From Cyclobacteriaceae bacterium (GTDB taxonomy: Bacteria > Bacteroidota > Bacteroidia > Cytophagales > Cyclobacteriaceae): a stretch of 64,000 nt of DNA. The stretch spans positions 1 through 64,000 of the forward strand of contig JAKLJG010000003.1 of NCBI GenBank assembly GCA_023151255.1, given 5' to 3'. The notes below the pieces were generated by a model, which was not told the origin of the DNA, ran no database searches, and worked only from the letters and a program-made list of their open reading frames with translations. Positions 7,923 to 16,893 of the stretch are shown here, one piece after another (within the stretch, counting starts at the first letter, position 1; each line of letters starts with the position of its first letter). A program made the position numbers and the translations under genes.

Positions 7923-10900
7923 ATGGGTCGCATTGATCAGATTGAGGAGAAGATAAATACGTTCCGCAAGAAGTATTACATCAACGTCTTGGTAAAGGGT
8001 CTTATCCTGACGTTAACTGTGTTGCTTGCTTATTTTATCCTGGCGGCCTTATTTGAATATGCCTTTTGGTTAACTAGTTCATTTCGGTTTTTTATTCTTC
8101 TATCCTTTTTTGTGCTGGCCGGGTATTGTTTTTGGCGTTTTCTGAGCCAGGCTATTTTGTTTTTATTTTCTGGAAAGGGTATCGATAACGAGCAAAGTGC
8201 CCGCCTGATCGGTGAGCGGTTGCCAACCATTAGCGATAAACTCCTTAACCTGGTGCAGCTTTTGAAGATATCGGGCAACTCGAGCTTGGCCTATGCAAGC
8301 GTAACACAAAAAGCTGGTTTGTTTGAACCCATTCGATTTGAAACCGTTATTGACCTTCGCGAGAATTTCAGATACCTGCGTTATCTGTCTATTCCAGTTA
8401 TCCTTGTTGTTCTGCTGTTAATACTAAACAGCAACATGCTTACACAAAGTACTCACCGGATAATACACTATAACCAGGTATTTGCACCAACGGCCCCCTT
8501 TCAATTTGTTGTTACCAATAAATCGCTTACCGCTTATCGCAACGAAGATTTTACCATATCGCTAACCCTGGAAGGTGCCGCTTTACCCGAGAGCGTTTAT
8601 CTGACCTATGGCTCGCATCGTTTAAAAATGGAAACTGGTAATGGAGCAAGCTTTACTTATACTTTCGAAAAAATTCAGGAACCAAAAACGATTCAGTTTG
8701 AAGCTGCCGGATACTACTCAACTCCATTTGAAATAATTTTGGCTGAGCGGCCCGAATTAACCAGGTTAACGGCAACACTGGAATATCCCCCTTACCTCCA
8801 CCGCAAAAATGATGTATTTGCCAATGCCGGAAACCTTGAGGTGCCCGATGGCACAGTAATCACCTGGCAGGTACAAACAGCAAACGCCAACAAGGCCTCT
8901 ATTCAGTTTGGCGAACAAGCCCCGGAATCAATGCAATTGATTGATAATCAAACTTTTACATCAAAAAGGAGACTGCGCGAGTCCATGAATTATGAAGTTA
9001 CGCTGGAAAACAAGTACAGTACGAATAAAGACCGCATTGCCTATTCTATCGGGATAATTAATGACCAGTTTCCGCAAATCATGGTAAATAATTTTAACGA
9101 TTCCGTTTTCTACCAACAAATTGTTCTGGGCGGGATGGTTTCAGACGATTACGGGCTAAGTGAATTACAATTACATTATTCTGTAAAAGATGCCAGGCGC
9201 GAAGAGGTTTCAAAGAAAAGTTTATCCATACCTATTTATAAAAACCAACAGCAACAGAGTTTTCTCTTTAACTGGAGGCTTGACTCCCTTCAGTTAAAGC
9301 CCGGTGAGAGCCTCGAATATTATTTGCAGGCTTGGGATAACGATGGCGTTAACGGTAAAAAGTCAACCCGGTCCGCCTCGTACTTTTTATTTGTACCCGA
9401 TAAAGATCAGATCGCTTCCGATATATCACGATCTCAATCCAAAGCGGAACAAGCCCTTCATAAAAGTGCTGAGCAAGCCGAGCAACTTCGAAAAGATATT
9501 GAAGACGCTAACCAAAAACTCAAAGGCAAACAAACGCTTGACTGGCAGCAAAAGAAGCGCCTGGAAGAACTTATCGAACAGCGTAAAAACCTGGATCAAC
9601 TCATTCGGGATTTGAGTGAAGCCAACAAGATATTGGAGAAGAAAAAGGAATCGTTTACTGAGCAAGACGAACGCATCAGGCAGAAAGCCGAGCAGTTACA
9701 AAAACTAATGGATGAATTGCTTGACGAGGAAACAAAAAAGCTGCTTGAAGAACTTCAAAAACTGCTTCGTGAAAACGCCAATGCTTCAGAAATCCAGAAG
9801 TTAATGGATAAACTGAACAGGAATTCCAAAAACCTGGAGAACGAACTGGAGCGCACCCTGGCAATTTTTAAACAACTTCAGTTCGAATACAAAATGGACC
9901 AGGTGATTAAAGACTTACAAAAGGATGCCGATGGCCAAAAAGAGTTGTTGGAAAAAACCAAGCAACTGGAAAGAGAGCACGGAAACAGAAATAAGAAAAA
10001 TGAAGAGAATGGCACTAAAGCTCAGGAATTAGCCAAAGAGCAGGAAGCGCTTAATGAAGAGTTCAGGAAAACCGCAGAAAAAATTGATGAGCTCAATCAG
10101 CTTGCCGAAGAGTTGGATAATAATCAAGACCTTCCTGATAAGGTTGATGTTGAGCAGATTGATGAACTACAGAATCAAAGCAAAGAAAACCTGCAACAAA
10201 ATGCGCCCGACAAATCCAGGCAACAGCAACAGAAGGCCATCCAGAAAATGAGCGAAATGCAGCAGAAGATGGAGGAGATGCAAAATGCCATGGAAATGGA
10301 AATGGATATGCAAAACATAGAATCCCTCCGTCAGATTATTCATGGCCTGGTTAAACTCTCATTTGATCAGGAGGCATTGCTAAATCAGTTTAACGAGCTG
10401 CAGGTCAACGATCCACGATTCAATAGCCTTGCACAAAGGCAACTAAAACTCAAAGATGATGTTAAAGTGTTGGAAGACAGCCTGTTAGCACTTTCAAAAC
10501 GCGATGAAATGATGGGCACCTTCATCACGCGCGAGATAAACGAACTCAACGACCATCTTACCAAAGCAATTGATGCTAACCGCGAGCGAAGAAGGCAACC
10601 AGCTTTAAGTGAAATGCAGCTTAGCATGACATCCATAAATAATCTGGCATTAATGCTGGACAGTCATTTTGATATGATGATGCAAATGTTGGCCAATGCA
10701 AAGCCTTCGATGAAATCAAAAAAGAAAGGAAAAGAACCTAACCTATCGCAGTTGCAACAGCAGCTTAATAATCGGATTGAGCAGCTTAAAAACAGCGGAA
10801 AAGAAGGTCGCCAGCTCTCTGAAGAATTAGCACAAATGGCTGCCGAGCAAGAAAGAATACGTAGGGCATTGCAGGAAATGCAAGAAAAAATGCAACAGAA

Positions 10901-11237
10901 AGGAATTGAGTCGCCAGGAAACGACATCCAGGATAAAATGGAGGAATCTGAACTTGATTTGGTAAATAAGCAACTGACAGATGAACTAATCCAGCGCCAG
11001 CGAGAAATACTAACCCGATTGTTAGAGGCAGAAAAGTCAATGCGTGAACAGGATTTTGATGAGGAAAGAAAAGGTGAAACGGCCAAGGACTATCAAAATG
11101 AGATTCCAAAAGCCATCGAGGAGTATCTGAAACTAAAAGAAAGGGAGGTAGAGCTGCTTAAAACCTTGCCCCCTAAACTTTACCCGTTTTACAAAAAAGA
11201 GGTTAGTGAATATTTTAAGCGATTGCGCGAAAACTAA
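7923..11237 (+). CDS. DUF4175 family membrane-anchored coiled-coil protein
   Basis: 1104 residues. Two closely spaced membrane segments (about 22-43 and 52-72) and a third near 150-168 lie at the N-terminus, followed by an Ig-like or beta-rich periplasmic region to about residue 490. After that comes a very long charged, Gln/Glu/Lys-rich coiled coil that runs almost to the end (repeated QKLxEL, EEMQNAMEMEMDMQ, MQEKMQQK). This is the usual shape of the Bacteroidota DUF4175 family, whose function is not known; the anchored coiled coil suggests an envelope scaffold. It starts a plus-strand run with the RsbW-like ATPase, ybeY, mnmG and following genes. The ATG at 7912 is in another frame. Confidence 0.85.
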   Translation: MGRIDQIEEKINTFRKKYYINVLVKGLILTLTVLLAYFILAALFEYAFWLTSSFRFFILLSFFVLAGYCFWRFLSQAILFLFSGKGIDNEQSARLIGERLPTISDKLLNLVQLLKISGNSSLAYASVTQKAGLFEPIRFETVIDLRENFRYLRYLSIPVILVVLLLILNSNMLTQSTHRIIHYNQVFAPTAPFQFVVTNKSLTAYRNEDFTISLTLEGAALPESVYLTYGSHRLKMETGNGASFTYTFEKIQEPKTIQFEAAGYYSTPFEIILAERPELTRLTATLEYPPYLHRKNDVFANAGNLEVPDGTVITWQVQTANANKASIQFGEQAPESMQLIDNQTFTSKRRLRESMNYEVTLENKYSTNKDRIAYSIGIINDQFPQIMVNNFNDSVFYQQIVLGGMVSDDYGLSELQLHYSVKDARREEVSKKSLSIPIYKNQQQQSFLFNWRLDSLQLKPGESLEYYLQAWDNDGVNGKKSTRSASYFLFVPDKDQIASDISRSQSKAEQALHKSAEQAEQLRKDIEDANQKLKGKQTLDWQQKKRLEELIEQRKNLDQLIRDLSEANKILEKKKESFTEQDERIRQKAEQLQKLMDELLDEETKKLLEELQKLLRENANASEIQKLMDKLNRNSKNLENELERTLAIFKQLQFEYKMDQVIKDLQKDADGQKELLEKTKQLEREHGNRNKKNEENGTKAQELAKEQEALNEEFRKTAEKIDELNQLAEELDNNQDLPDKVDVEQIDELQNQSKENLQQNAPDKSRQQQQKAIQKMSEMQQKMEEMQNAMEMEMDMQNIESLRQIIHGLVKLSFDQEALLNQFNELQVNDPRFNSLAQRQLKLKDDVKVLEDSLLALSKRDEMMGTFITREINELNDHLTKAIDANRERRRQPALSEMQLSMTSINNLALMLDSHFDMMMQMLANAKPSMKSKKKGKEPNLSQLQQQLNNRIEQLKNSGKEGRQLSEELAQMAAEQERIRRALQEMQEKMQQKGIESPGNDIQDKMEESELDLVNKQLTDELIQRQREILTRLLEAEKSMREQDFDEERKGETAKDYQNEIPKAIEEYLKLKEREVELLKTLPPKLYPFYKKEVSEYFKRLREN

Positions 11238-11252
11238 GCGATATTGCGAAAA

Positions 11253-11657
11253 ATGAACACAATCAGTATTCACATTCCATCCATACTCGATAATATCCGG
11301 ATTATTGAAAGTTTTATTGATAACGCCAAGGAGCGATTTCAATTAAATGATGACCTGTATGGCAATATTATGATAGCGGTAACGGAGGCAGTAAACAATG
11401 CCATTAAGCACGGAAATGCAGGAGATAAGCAAAAGAACGTTCATCTGAGCCTTTCCCTTGATTCATCATTACTACGATTTACTATAAAAGACGAGGGAAT
11501 TGGATTTAATTATCAGGAACTTCCTGATCCCACATCACCCGAAAACATTAGTAAACCCGGGGGAAGAGGCATATTTCTGATGAAGCACTTATCTGACGAG
11601 GTAGAATTTCAGGACGGAGGCCGGGTGGTAGTGCTGAGTTTTTATATGAATTCCTGA
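11253..11657 (+). CDS. RsbW-like anti-sigma factor / serine kinase-type ATP-binding protein
   Basis: 134-residue HATPase domain of the RsbW/SpoIIAB type: N-box EAVNNAIKHGN, G1-like DEGIGF and lid/G2 GGRGIFLMKHLSDEV. Such proteins bind an anti-anti-sigma factor and often a sigma factor or partner phosphatase; neither is seen nearby. ATG 11253 is preferred over the in-frame TTG at 11244. It lies 15 bp after the DUF4175 gene and 2 bp before ybeY, so it is probably in the same operon. Confidence 0.85.
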   Translation: MNTISIHIPSILDNIRIIESFIDNAKERFQLNDDLYGNIMIAVTEAVNNAIKHGNAGDKQKNVHLSLSLDSSLLRFTIKDEGIGFNYQELPDPTSPENISKPGGRGIFLMKHLSDEVEFQDGGRVVVLSFYMNS

Positions 11658-11659
11658 TA

Positions 11660-12076
11660 ATGCCTGTCCGCTATTTCTGCGAAGGATTAAAGTTTCAGGT
11701 ATTTCAGCCTCGAAAAAAATCGAAATGGCTGAAGTCCGTTGTCTTTAAAGAGGGCCAATCCATTTCATTAATCAATGTTATCTTCTGCTCCGATTCTTAC
11801 CTGGCCAAACTGAACCACAGGTATTTAAGGCATAAATCCTTAACTGATATTATTACATTTCAATATTCTAACCCCGAAGAAGCGATAGAGGGCGATATTT
11901 TCATTAGCATTCCTCGTGTTAAAGAGAATGCAAGGAAATTCAAAGTTGATTTTGACATTGAATTAAGCCGGGTTATGGTTCATGGCGTTCTTCATCTTTT
12001 AGGATATTCTGATAAATCATCCTCAGATAAGGCCAAAATGCGCCTTAAAGAGGACACTTACTTATCTTTGCGGTAG
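11660..12076 (+). CDS. ybeY: endoribonuclease YbeY
   Basis: YbeY is a single-strand-specific metallo-endoribonuclease needed for 16S rRNA 3'-end maturation and ribosome quality control. The zinc site is present in the family form HGVLHLLGYSD (the third ligand His is often replaced in Bacteroidota). SLTDIITFQY and EGDIFIS are also typical. ATG 11660 follows the previous stop by 2 bp. The last codons (YLSLR, stop TAG at 12074-12076) overlap the first parS-like palindrome by one base. Confidence 0.93.
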   Translation: MPVRYFCEGLKFQVFQPRKKSKWLKSVVFKEGQSISLINVIFCSDSYLAKLNHRYLRHKSLTDIITFQYSNPEEAIEGDIFISIPRVKENARKFKVDFDIELSRVMVHGVLHLLGYSDKSSSDKAKMRLKEDTYLSLR

Positions 12077-12089
12077 TTTCACGTGAAAC
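12076..12089. promoter_or_regulatory. parS-like site 1
   Basis: GTTTCACGTGAAAC is a perfect 14-bp palindrome and matches the inner 14 bases of the canonical parS TGTTTCACGTGAAACA bound by ParB/Spo0J. parS sites lie mostly around the chromosome origin. It starts at the last base of ybeY. Confidence 0.7.
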
Positions 12090-12098
12090 CTACCGGGT

Positions 12099-12120
12099 TG
12101 TGGATAATGTTTGTGGAAAT
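12099..12120 (-). promoter_or_regulatory. DnaA-box pair between parS-like sites
   Basis: TGTGGATAA (12099-12107) is the exact reverse complement of the DnaA box TTATCCACA. TGTGGAAAT (12112-12120) is a relaxed copy in the same orientation. Both lie between the two parS-like palindromes upstream of mnmG. Confidence 0.5.
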
Positions 12121-12138
12121 GTTAATAACCATTAGACG

Positions 12139-12152
12139 GTTCCACGTGGAAC
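12139..12152. promoter_or_regulatory. parS-like site 2
   Basis: GTTCCACGTGGAAC is a perfect 14-bp palindrome that matches the common parS variant TGTTCCACGTGGAACA. It is centred 63 bp from site 1 and ends 10 bp before the mnmG ATG. Confidence 0.7.
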
Positions 12153-12162
12153 GATAAGAATT

Positions 12163-14025
12163 ATGTTTCCGGAATACGATATTATAGTGGTAGGGGCAGG
12201 TCATGCCGGGTGTGAGGCGTCAGCCGCAGCTGCAAAAATGGGCTCAAGGGTTTTGCTTATAACTATGAATATGACCACCATAGGCCAAATGTCGTGTAAC
12301 CCGGCTATGGGTGGTGTAGCAAAAGGACAAATCGTGCGGGAAATTGATGCATTAGGTGGCCTTTCCGGGATTGTTTCTGATAAATCAATGATTCAGTTCC
12401 GTATGCTCAATCGTTCAAAAGGGCCGGCTATGTGGAGCCCTCGGACCCAAAACGACAGAATGCGGTTTTCTGAGGAATGGCGATTGTCGCTTGAAAAAAC
12501 GCCAAACATCGATTTTTGGCAGGAAATGGTTACTGAAATCCTGGTTGAGCAAAACAGAGCCTGCGGTGTTAAAACCTCCTTGGGATTAGAAATAAGGGCA
12601 AAAGCGGTAATTCTAACTAATGGAACGTTCCTAAATGGAAAAATTCATATCGGTGAAAAAAGCTTTGGCGGAGGAAGAAACGCTGAAAAAGCTGCTGTTG
12701 GACTAACGGAGCAATTAGTAAAGCTGGGATTTGAATCTGGCCGAATGAAGACCGGTACACCTCCCAGGATAGATGGCCGCTCCCTTGATTACAGCCTAAT
12801 GGAAGAACAAAAGGGAGATGAGAGGCCGGGTAAGTTTTCATTTACCGATACCCCGGTACTGCAACGCCAATTAAGCTGTTGGATCACATATACAAACAAT
12901 CAGGCTCATGAAGCATTGAAACGCGGCTTTGAAAAGTCACCCATGTTTAATGGCCGCATCATGGGCCTTGGGCCACGCTACTGCCCGTCTATTGAAGACA
13001 AGATAAACCGCTTTGCAGAAAGAGAGCGACATCAAATATTTGTTGAACCGGAGGGCTGGAACACCATTGAAATTTATGTCAATGGTTTCTCAACTTCACT
13101 TCCCGAAGATGTTCAGTATAAAGCACTTACAAAAATTCCTGGATTCGAAAACGTCCGTATGTTCCGTCCAGGCTATGCTATTGAGTACGATTATTTTCCG
13201 CCTACACAATTAAAACCGACCCTTGAAACACAACTAATTGATAATCTGTACTTTGCGGGCCAAATAAACGGTACTACGGGCTACGAAGAAGCAGCATGCC
13301 AGGGGCTTGTTGCAGGCATAAATGCACATAATAAATTAGCCCAAAAAGCACCATTTATTCTGAAGCGCTCGGAAGCCTATATAGGCGTACTAATCGATGA
13401 CCTTGTTACTAAAGGCACTCAGGAACCGTACCGTATGTTTACTTCAAGGGCTGAGTATAGAATACTCTTGCGGCAAGATAATGCAGACCTGCGACTCACA
13501 GAAAAGGGATATGAATTAGGGCTTGCCGATGATGACAGGCTAACCGCCCTATTGAAGAAACGAAAAGAAATAGAAGAGGTGCTCCACCATTTGAACACGA
13601 TTAAGGTGGACCCTGACATGGTTAACTCACAACTTGAGGTTATAAATACTGCATCCCTCCGAGAAAAAACAACACTCAGCTCGCTGTTAAAGCGACCGGA
13701 AATAGGGGTTAACCAGTTATCGGTTTTGCATACCGATATTAAAGCACTACTCCAAAAATTCTCAGCCGAAGCTCGCGAGCAAGCTGAAATTGCTGTGAAG
13801 TACCAAACCTATATCGAGCGGGAGGAAAAACTGGTTGAAAAGATTACAGGTCTGGAGGATTTCACCATCCGGCCCGATTTTGATTACGACAGGGTAAAGG
13901 CATTATCTGCAGAGGGCCGAGAAAAACTGAAACGAATCAGACCGTTAACCATTGGTCAGGCCTCCCGAATAAGCGGGGTAAGCCCGGCTGATGTGTCAAT
14001 CCTTACCATTTATATGGGCAGGTAA
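12163..14025 (+). CDS. mnmG: tRNA uridine-5-carboxymethylaminomethyl modification enzyme MnmG (GidA)
   Basis: With MnmE, MnmG installs the carboxymethylaminomethyl group on wobble U34 of tRNAs using FAD, methylene-THF and glycine. FAD-binding GAGHAGCEAS occurs near residue 10, then SCNPAMGGVAKG, the NGTFLNGKIHIG motif, GRMKTGTPPRID and GTTGYEEAACQG; full length at 620 residues. It is separated from ybeY by an 86-bp gap holding two parS-like sites. The next gene's ATG overlaps its stop by one base. In many bacteria this gene lies close to oriC. Confidence 0.97.
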   Translation: MFPEYDIIVVGAGHAGCEASAAAAKMGSRVLLITMNMTTIGQMSCNPAMGGVAKGQIVREIDALGGLSGIVSDKSMIQFRMLNRSKGPAMWSPRTQNDRMRFSEEWRLSLEKTPNIDFWQEMVTEILVEQNRACGVKTSLGLEIRAKAVILTNGTFLNGKIHIGEKSFGGGRNAEKAAVGLTEQLVKLGFESGRMKTGTPPRIDGRSLDYSLMEEQKGDERPGKFSFTDTPVLQRQLSCWITYTNNQAHEALKRGFEKSPMFNGRIMGLGPRYCPSIEDKINRFAERERHQIFVEPEGWNTIEIYVNGFSTSLPEDVQYKALTKIPGFENVRMFRPGYAIEYDYFPPTQLKPTLETQLIDNLYFAGQINGTTGYEEAACQGLVAGINAHNKLAQKAPFILKRSEAYIGVLIDDLVTKGTQEPYRMFTSRAEYRILLRQDNADLRLTEKGYELGLADDDRLTALLKKRKEIEEVLHHLNTIKVDPDMVNSQLEVINTASLREKTTLSSLLKRPEIGVNQLSVLHTDIKALLQKFSAEAREQAEIAVKYQTYIEREEKLVEKITGLEDFTIRPDFDYDRVKALSAEGREKLKRIRPLTIGQASRISGVSPADVSILTIYMGR

Positions 14026-14918
14026 TGGAAGAGGTTCTTTCTTGCCCGGTGTGCAACTCCGTAAACTTTGAGATCCATCTCAAGTGCCATGACCATGCGC
14101 TCACCAACGAACTCTTTACACTAAAGCAATGCACGCAATGTTCGCTGGTAATTACTTCTCCCAGGCCGGTTGAAAATGATCTTTCTCGCTACTACAATTT
14201 TTCTAATTACATCTCGCATACAGGCAAAACAGACTCACCATTCACAAGCTGGCTCTATAAATCAGCACGCAGCATTATGCTGCAACGTAAATATTCAATA
14301 ATAAGAAAAGTATGTTCAAATGGCCGGATTCTTGATGTTGGCTGCGGAACAGGGGAGTTCCTGAACACCATGCAAAACAGGGGATGGGAAGTAGTCGGAG
14401 TTGAGCCATCGTCAGCTGCAAGAACAAAGGCTGAAACGTTGTTAAAAAAACAACTATTCTCTGCTGTTGACGTGCTGCCTGAAGACAGCTATGATGTTAT
14501 TACGCTGTGGCATGTGCTCGAGCATATTGCAGAAATTAATGAAGTCATCGCTAAGGTGCGGGGTTTATTGAAGCCTAAAGGGTTATTATTTATTGCCGTG
14601 CCCAATTATCAGGCTTATGATGCTCAAAAATACGGTAACACTTGGGCCGGATATGATGTGCCCAGGCATCTTTGGCATTTTACAAAAAATAGCATGATCA
14701 GGTTTCTTGAAAACAACCAATTCAAACCATTGCATATAATTCCCATGAAACTCGATGCATACTATGTTAGCTTGCTTAGCGAAAAATTTCTTAATCCTGA
14801 TAAACCTGTTACAAACTACCTGAGGGCATTATATTCAGGCGCATTATCGAACTTTAAAGCACGTAAAACATCAAATTATTCAAGTCTTATATTTCTAGCT
14901 CAGGTGAAACCGGAATGA
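14025..14918 (+). CDS. class I SAM-dependent methyltransferase with zinc-ribbon-like N-terminus
   Basis: 297 residues. An N-terminal four-cysteine segment (CPVC ... CTQC, residues 6-38) precedes a Methyltransf_11/12-type domain with ILDVGCGTGEFL and HVLEHI, ending in the SAM-MTase_C-like PNYQAYDAQKYGNTWAGYDVPRHLWHF region. This architecture is common for methyltransferases acting on surface glycans or small molecules; the substrate is unknown. One-base overlap with mnmG and 4-bp overlap with the next gene suggest translational coupling. Confidence 0.85.
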   Translation: MEEVLSCPVCNSVNFEIHLKCHDHALTNELFTLKQCTQCSLVITSPRPVENDLSRYYNFSNYISHTGKTDSPFTSWLYKSARSIMLQRKYSIIRKVCSNGRILDVGCGTGEFLNTMQNRGWEVVGVEPSSAARTKAETLLKKQLFSAVDVLPEDSYDVITLWHVLEHIAEINEVIAKVRGLLKPKGLLFIAVPNYQAYDAQKYGNTWAGYDVPRHLWHFTKNSMIRFLENNQFKPLHIIPMKLDAYYVSLLSEKFLNPDKPVTNYLRALYSGALSNFKARKTSNYSSLIFLAQVKPE

Positions 14919-16639
14919 TGCGGGTTCTACTGGCTGTTTGTTTTACTCAACTCATTTTGGGTTGTGCCAAACAAACCACACCAACTGGCGGACCAAAAGA
15001 TGAGGAACCGCCTCAATTAATCCGTTCCGTTCCGGCAAATCGGCAAACCAATTTTAAAGGTGAACAGATTGAATTGGTATTTAATGAATATGTACAGGTG
15101 GTCAACGCGCGCGAGCAAATGGTAATCGTTCCGACAGTTGGAAAAAAGTTTGAAGCGGTAGCACGTAAAAATAAAGTAACCATAAAATTTAACAGTACAC
15201 TTCTTGATACAACAACATACACTATAAACTTCCGCGAATCCATCCAGGATTTAACTGAGAGAAATCCTGTTAAAAATTTAAAACTTGCCTTCAGTACAGG
15301 ACCTGTAATTGACTCGCTGTATATTAAAGGAACCGTTAAGGATTTAATGAAAGGAGTGCCAGCAGAAAATTTTACAGTAGCCATTGCTCCGCTTGCCGAC
15401 ACGTTTAACATCTTTAATCACCCAGCCCAATTTTTTACGTTAACCGATAAAAAGGGGGAATTTGCAATCGAGAACATTAAAAGAGGAAATTACCGCCTTT
15501 ATGCCTTCGAGGATAAAAACAAGAATCTCAAAGTTGACAGTCGGAGTGAATCATTTGCATTTAGTTCAGATACAATCAGTTTAACGCAATCCATTACGAA
15601 TCAGACCTTGTACGCAATTCGCCTTGACATGCGGCCCCTTCGCTTAATCTCTGCCAAGCCAATAGGAAATCAGTTTTTAATCAGGCTTAATAAAGGTTAT
15701 GCTACCTGCACTATCGAAAGTGTTTTTAAGGAATACAACGTGCAATATGATATTCCCGAATTTTCAAGTTTGCGCTTCTACAATACACTTGCCGGCCTTG
15801 ACAGCTTACCAGTTCGTCTTGTTTTAACCGATAGCATTCAAACCACACTTGATACAACTCTTCATATTTCATTTAACAAAACCAGTTTGCAAAAAGAACG
15901 CTTTACTCTAAAAGCACAGAATATGGGTTATGTGGAGAACAAGCAACTGATTAAAGGTGAGATCGTACTCAGCAAACCGGTAGAACAGGTTTTATATGAC
16001 AGCATTTATATCCGCGCAGATTCATTAACTACAATAAAATTTAATAGTCAGGATTTTTTCTGGGATCCAACTTATACAATCGCTAAACTCAATAAGCCGT
16101 TAACAAAACCACTCGATTTTACTGTACCCAAAATATCCAGAAACATCTCTAACCAGCAACGCCAGCGACTACCCGCGCAAACCACCGGGCGAACAACCTT
16201 GGGGGAGAAACCGGATGTAAAACAAAAGCAGTTGAAGCCCTTTAATCAACTAATTATCGCAACGGGTGCATTTATATCAGTTGAAGAAGATACTCTTGGT
16301 TATTCAAGCGAAACCTTTTCGGTAATAAAGCCTGAAAATAGCGCAATATTATTAGTCGAAGTCATTGGCTCCGGAAAAACCATTGTGCAATTATTGAATG
16401 CCGATTATAAAGTAATTCATGAATCATTGCTCAAAAAGCCCCGCTTTGATAATCTGCAACCTGGGGAATATCAAATTCGAGTCATACTTGATAAAAATGA
16501 AAACGGAAAATGGGATCCCGGAAACTATAATTTAAACATTGAACCCGAAAAGATCATTTTCTATACAGATGATACAGGCAATAAAAAAATAAGCCTTAAA
16601 GCAAACTGGGAGCTAGGCCCCCTGTTAATTCGATATTGA
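14915..16639 (+). CDS. Ig-like (Big_5) domain lipoprotein
   Basis: 574 residues. Signal peptide MMRVLLAVCFTQLILGC gives a lipobox with Cys17. An N-terminal Big_5-type Ig domain (about 30-125: PPQLIRSVPANRQTNFKG, LVFNEYV) is followed by repeated beta-rich modules with GNYRLYAFEDKNKNLK and YQIRVILDKNENGKWDPG, which look like carboxypeptidase-regulatory/Ca-binding-type folds. Probably an outer membrane-attached structural lipoprotein. It overlaps the methyltransferase by 4 bp (ATGA). The gene ends at the AT-rich candidate origin gap. Confidence 0.75.
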   Translation: MMRVLLAVCFTQLILGCAKQTTPTGGPKDEEPPQLIRSVPANRQTNFKGEQIELVFNEYVQVVNAREQMVIVPTVGKKFEAVARKNKVTIKFNSTLLDTTTYTINFRESIQDLTERNPVKNLKLAFSTGPVIDSLYIKGTVKDLMKGVPAENFTVAIAPLADTFNIFNHPAQFFTLTDKKGEFAIENIKRGNYRLYAFEDKNKNLKVDSRSESFAFSSDTISLTQSITNQTLYAIRLDMRPLRLISAKPIGNQFLIRLNKGYATCTIESVFKEYNVQYDIPEFSSLRFYNTLAGLDSLPVRLVLTDSIQTTLDTTLHISFNKTSLQKERFTLKAQNMGYVENKQLIKGEIVLSKPVEQVLYDSIYIRADSLTTIKFNSQDFFWDPTYTIAKLNKPLTKPLDFTVPKISRNISNQQRQRLPAQTTGRTTLGEKPDVKQKQLKPFNQLIIATGAFISVEEDTLGYSSETFSVIKPENSAILLVEVIGSGKTIVQLLNADYKVIHESLLKKPRFDNLQPGEYQIRVILDKNENGKWDPGNYNLNIEPEKIIFYTDDTGNKKISLKANWELGPLLIRY

Positions 16640-16893
16640 TAAGTTGTGGAAAACCATCTTAACCAGCGTACTTTCTGGCTAACTCATATTAAAAATACCA
16701 TTGAACAAAAAAATTGTTCACTTAATTAAGGTTAACCACATCCATCCACAAATCGTTTAATCAACAAAGGCTGCTCCACTTAAGCACATGCTGTGTTAAT
16801 TAAGATACTAAGCGCCTAAAAACTAATGAGTTAAAACTCACAACAAATCCACAGTAAATATAAAGTAACTTAGAAGCCCGAACCTGTCCACAA
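16640..16893. other. AT-rich gap with several DnaA-like boxes: candidate oriC
   Basis: This 254-bp gap has no ORF. DnaA-box-like nonamers (consensus TTATCCACA): TTTTCCACA on the minus strand at 16645-16653 (8/9), TTAACCACA at 16732-16740 (8/9), CCATCCACA at 16742-16750, AAATCCACA at 16845-16853 and CTGTCCACA at 16884-16892 (7/9 each). It also holds a hairpin TGAACAA/TTGTTCA (16702-16720) and two copies of TTAATTAAG at 16722 and 16796. Clustered boxes, AT richness and nearby parS sites and mnmG fit an origin. No dnaA is in view and gene orientation does not flip here, so the call is tentative. Confidence 0.42.
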
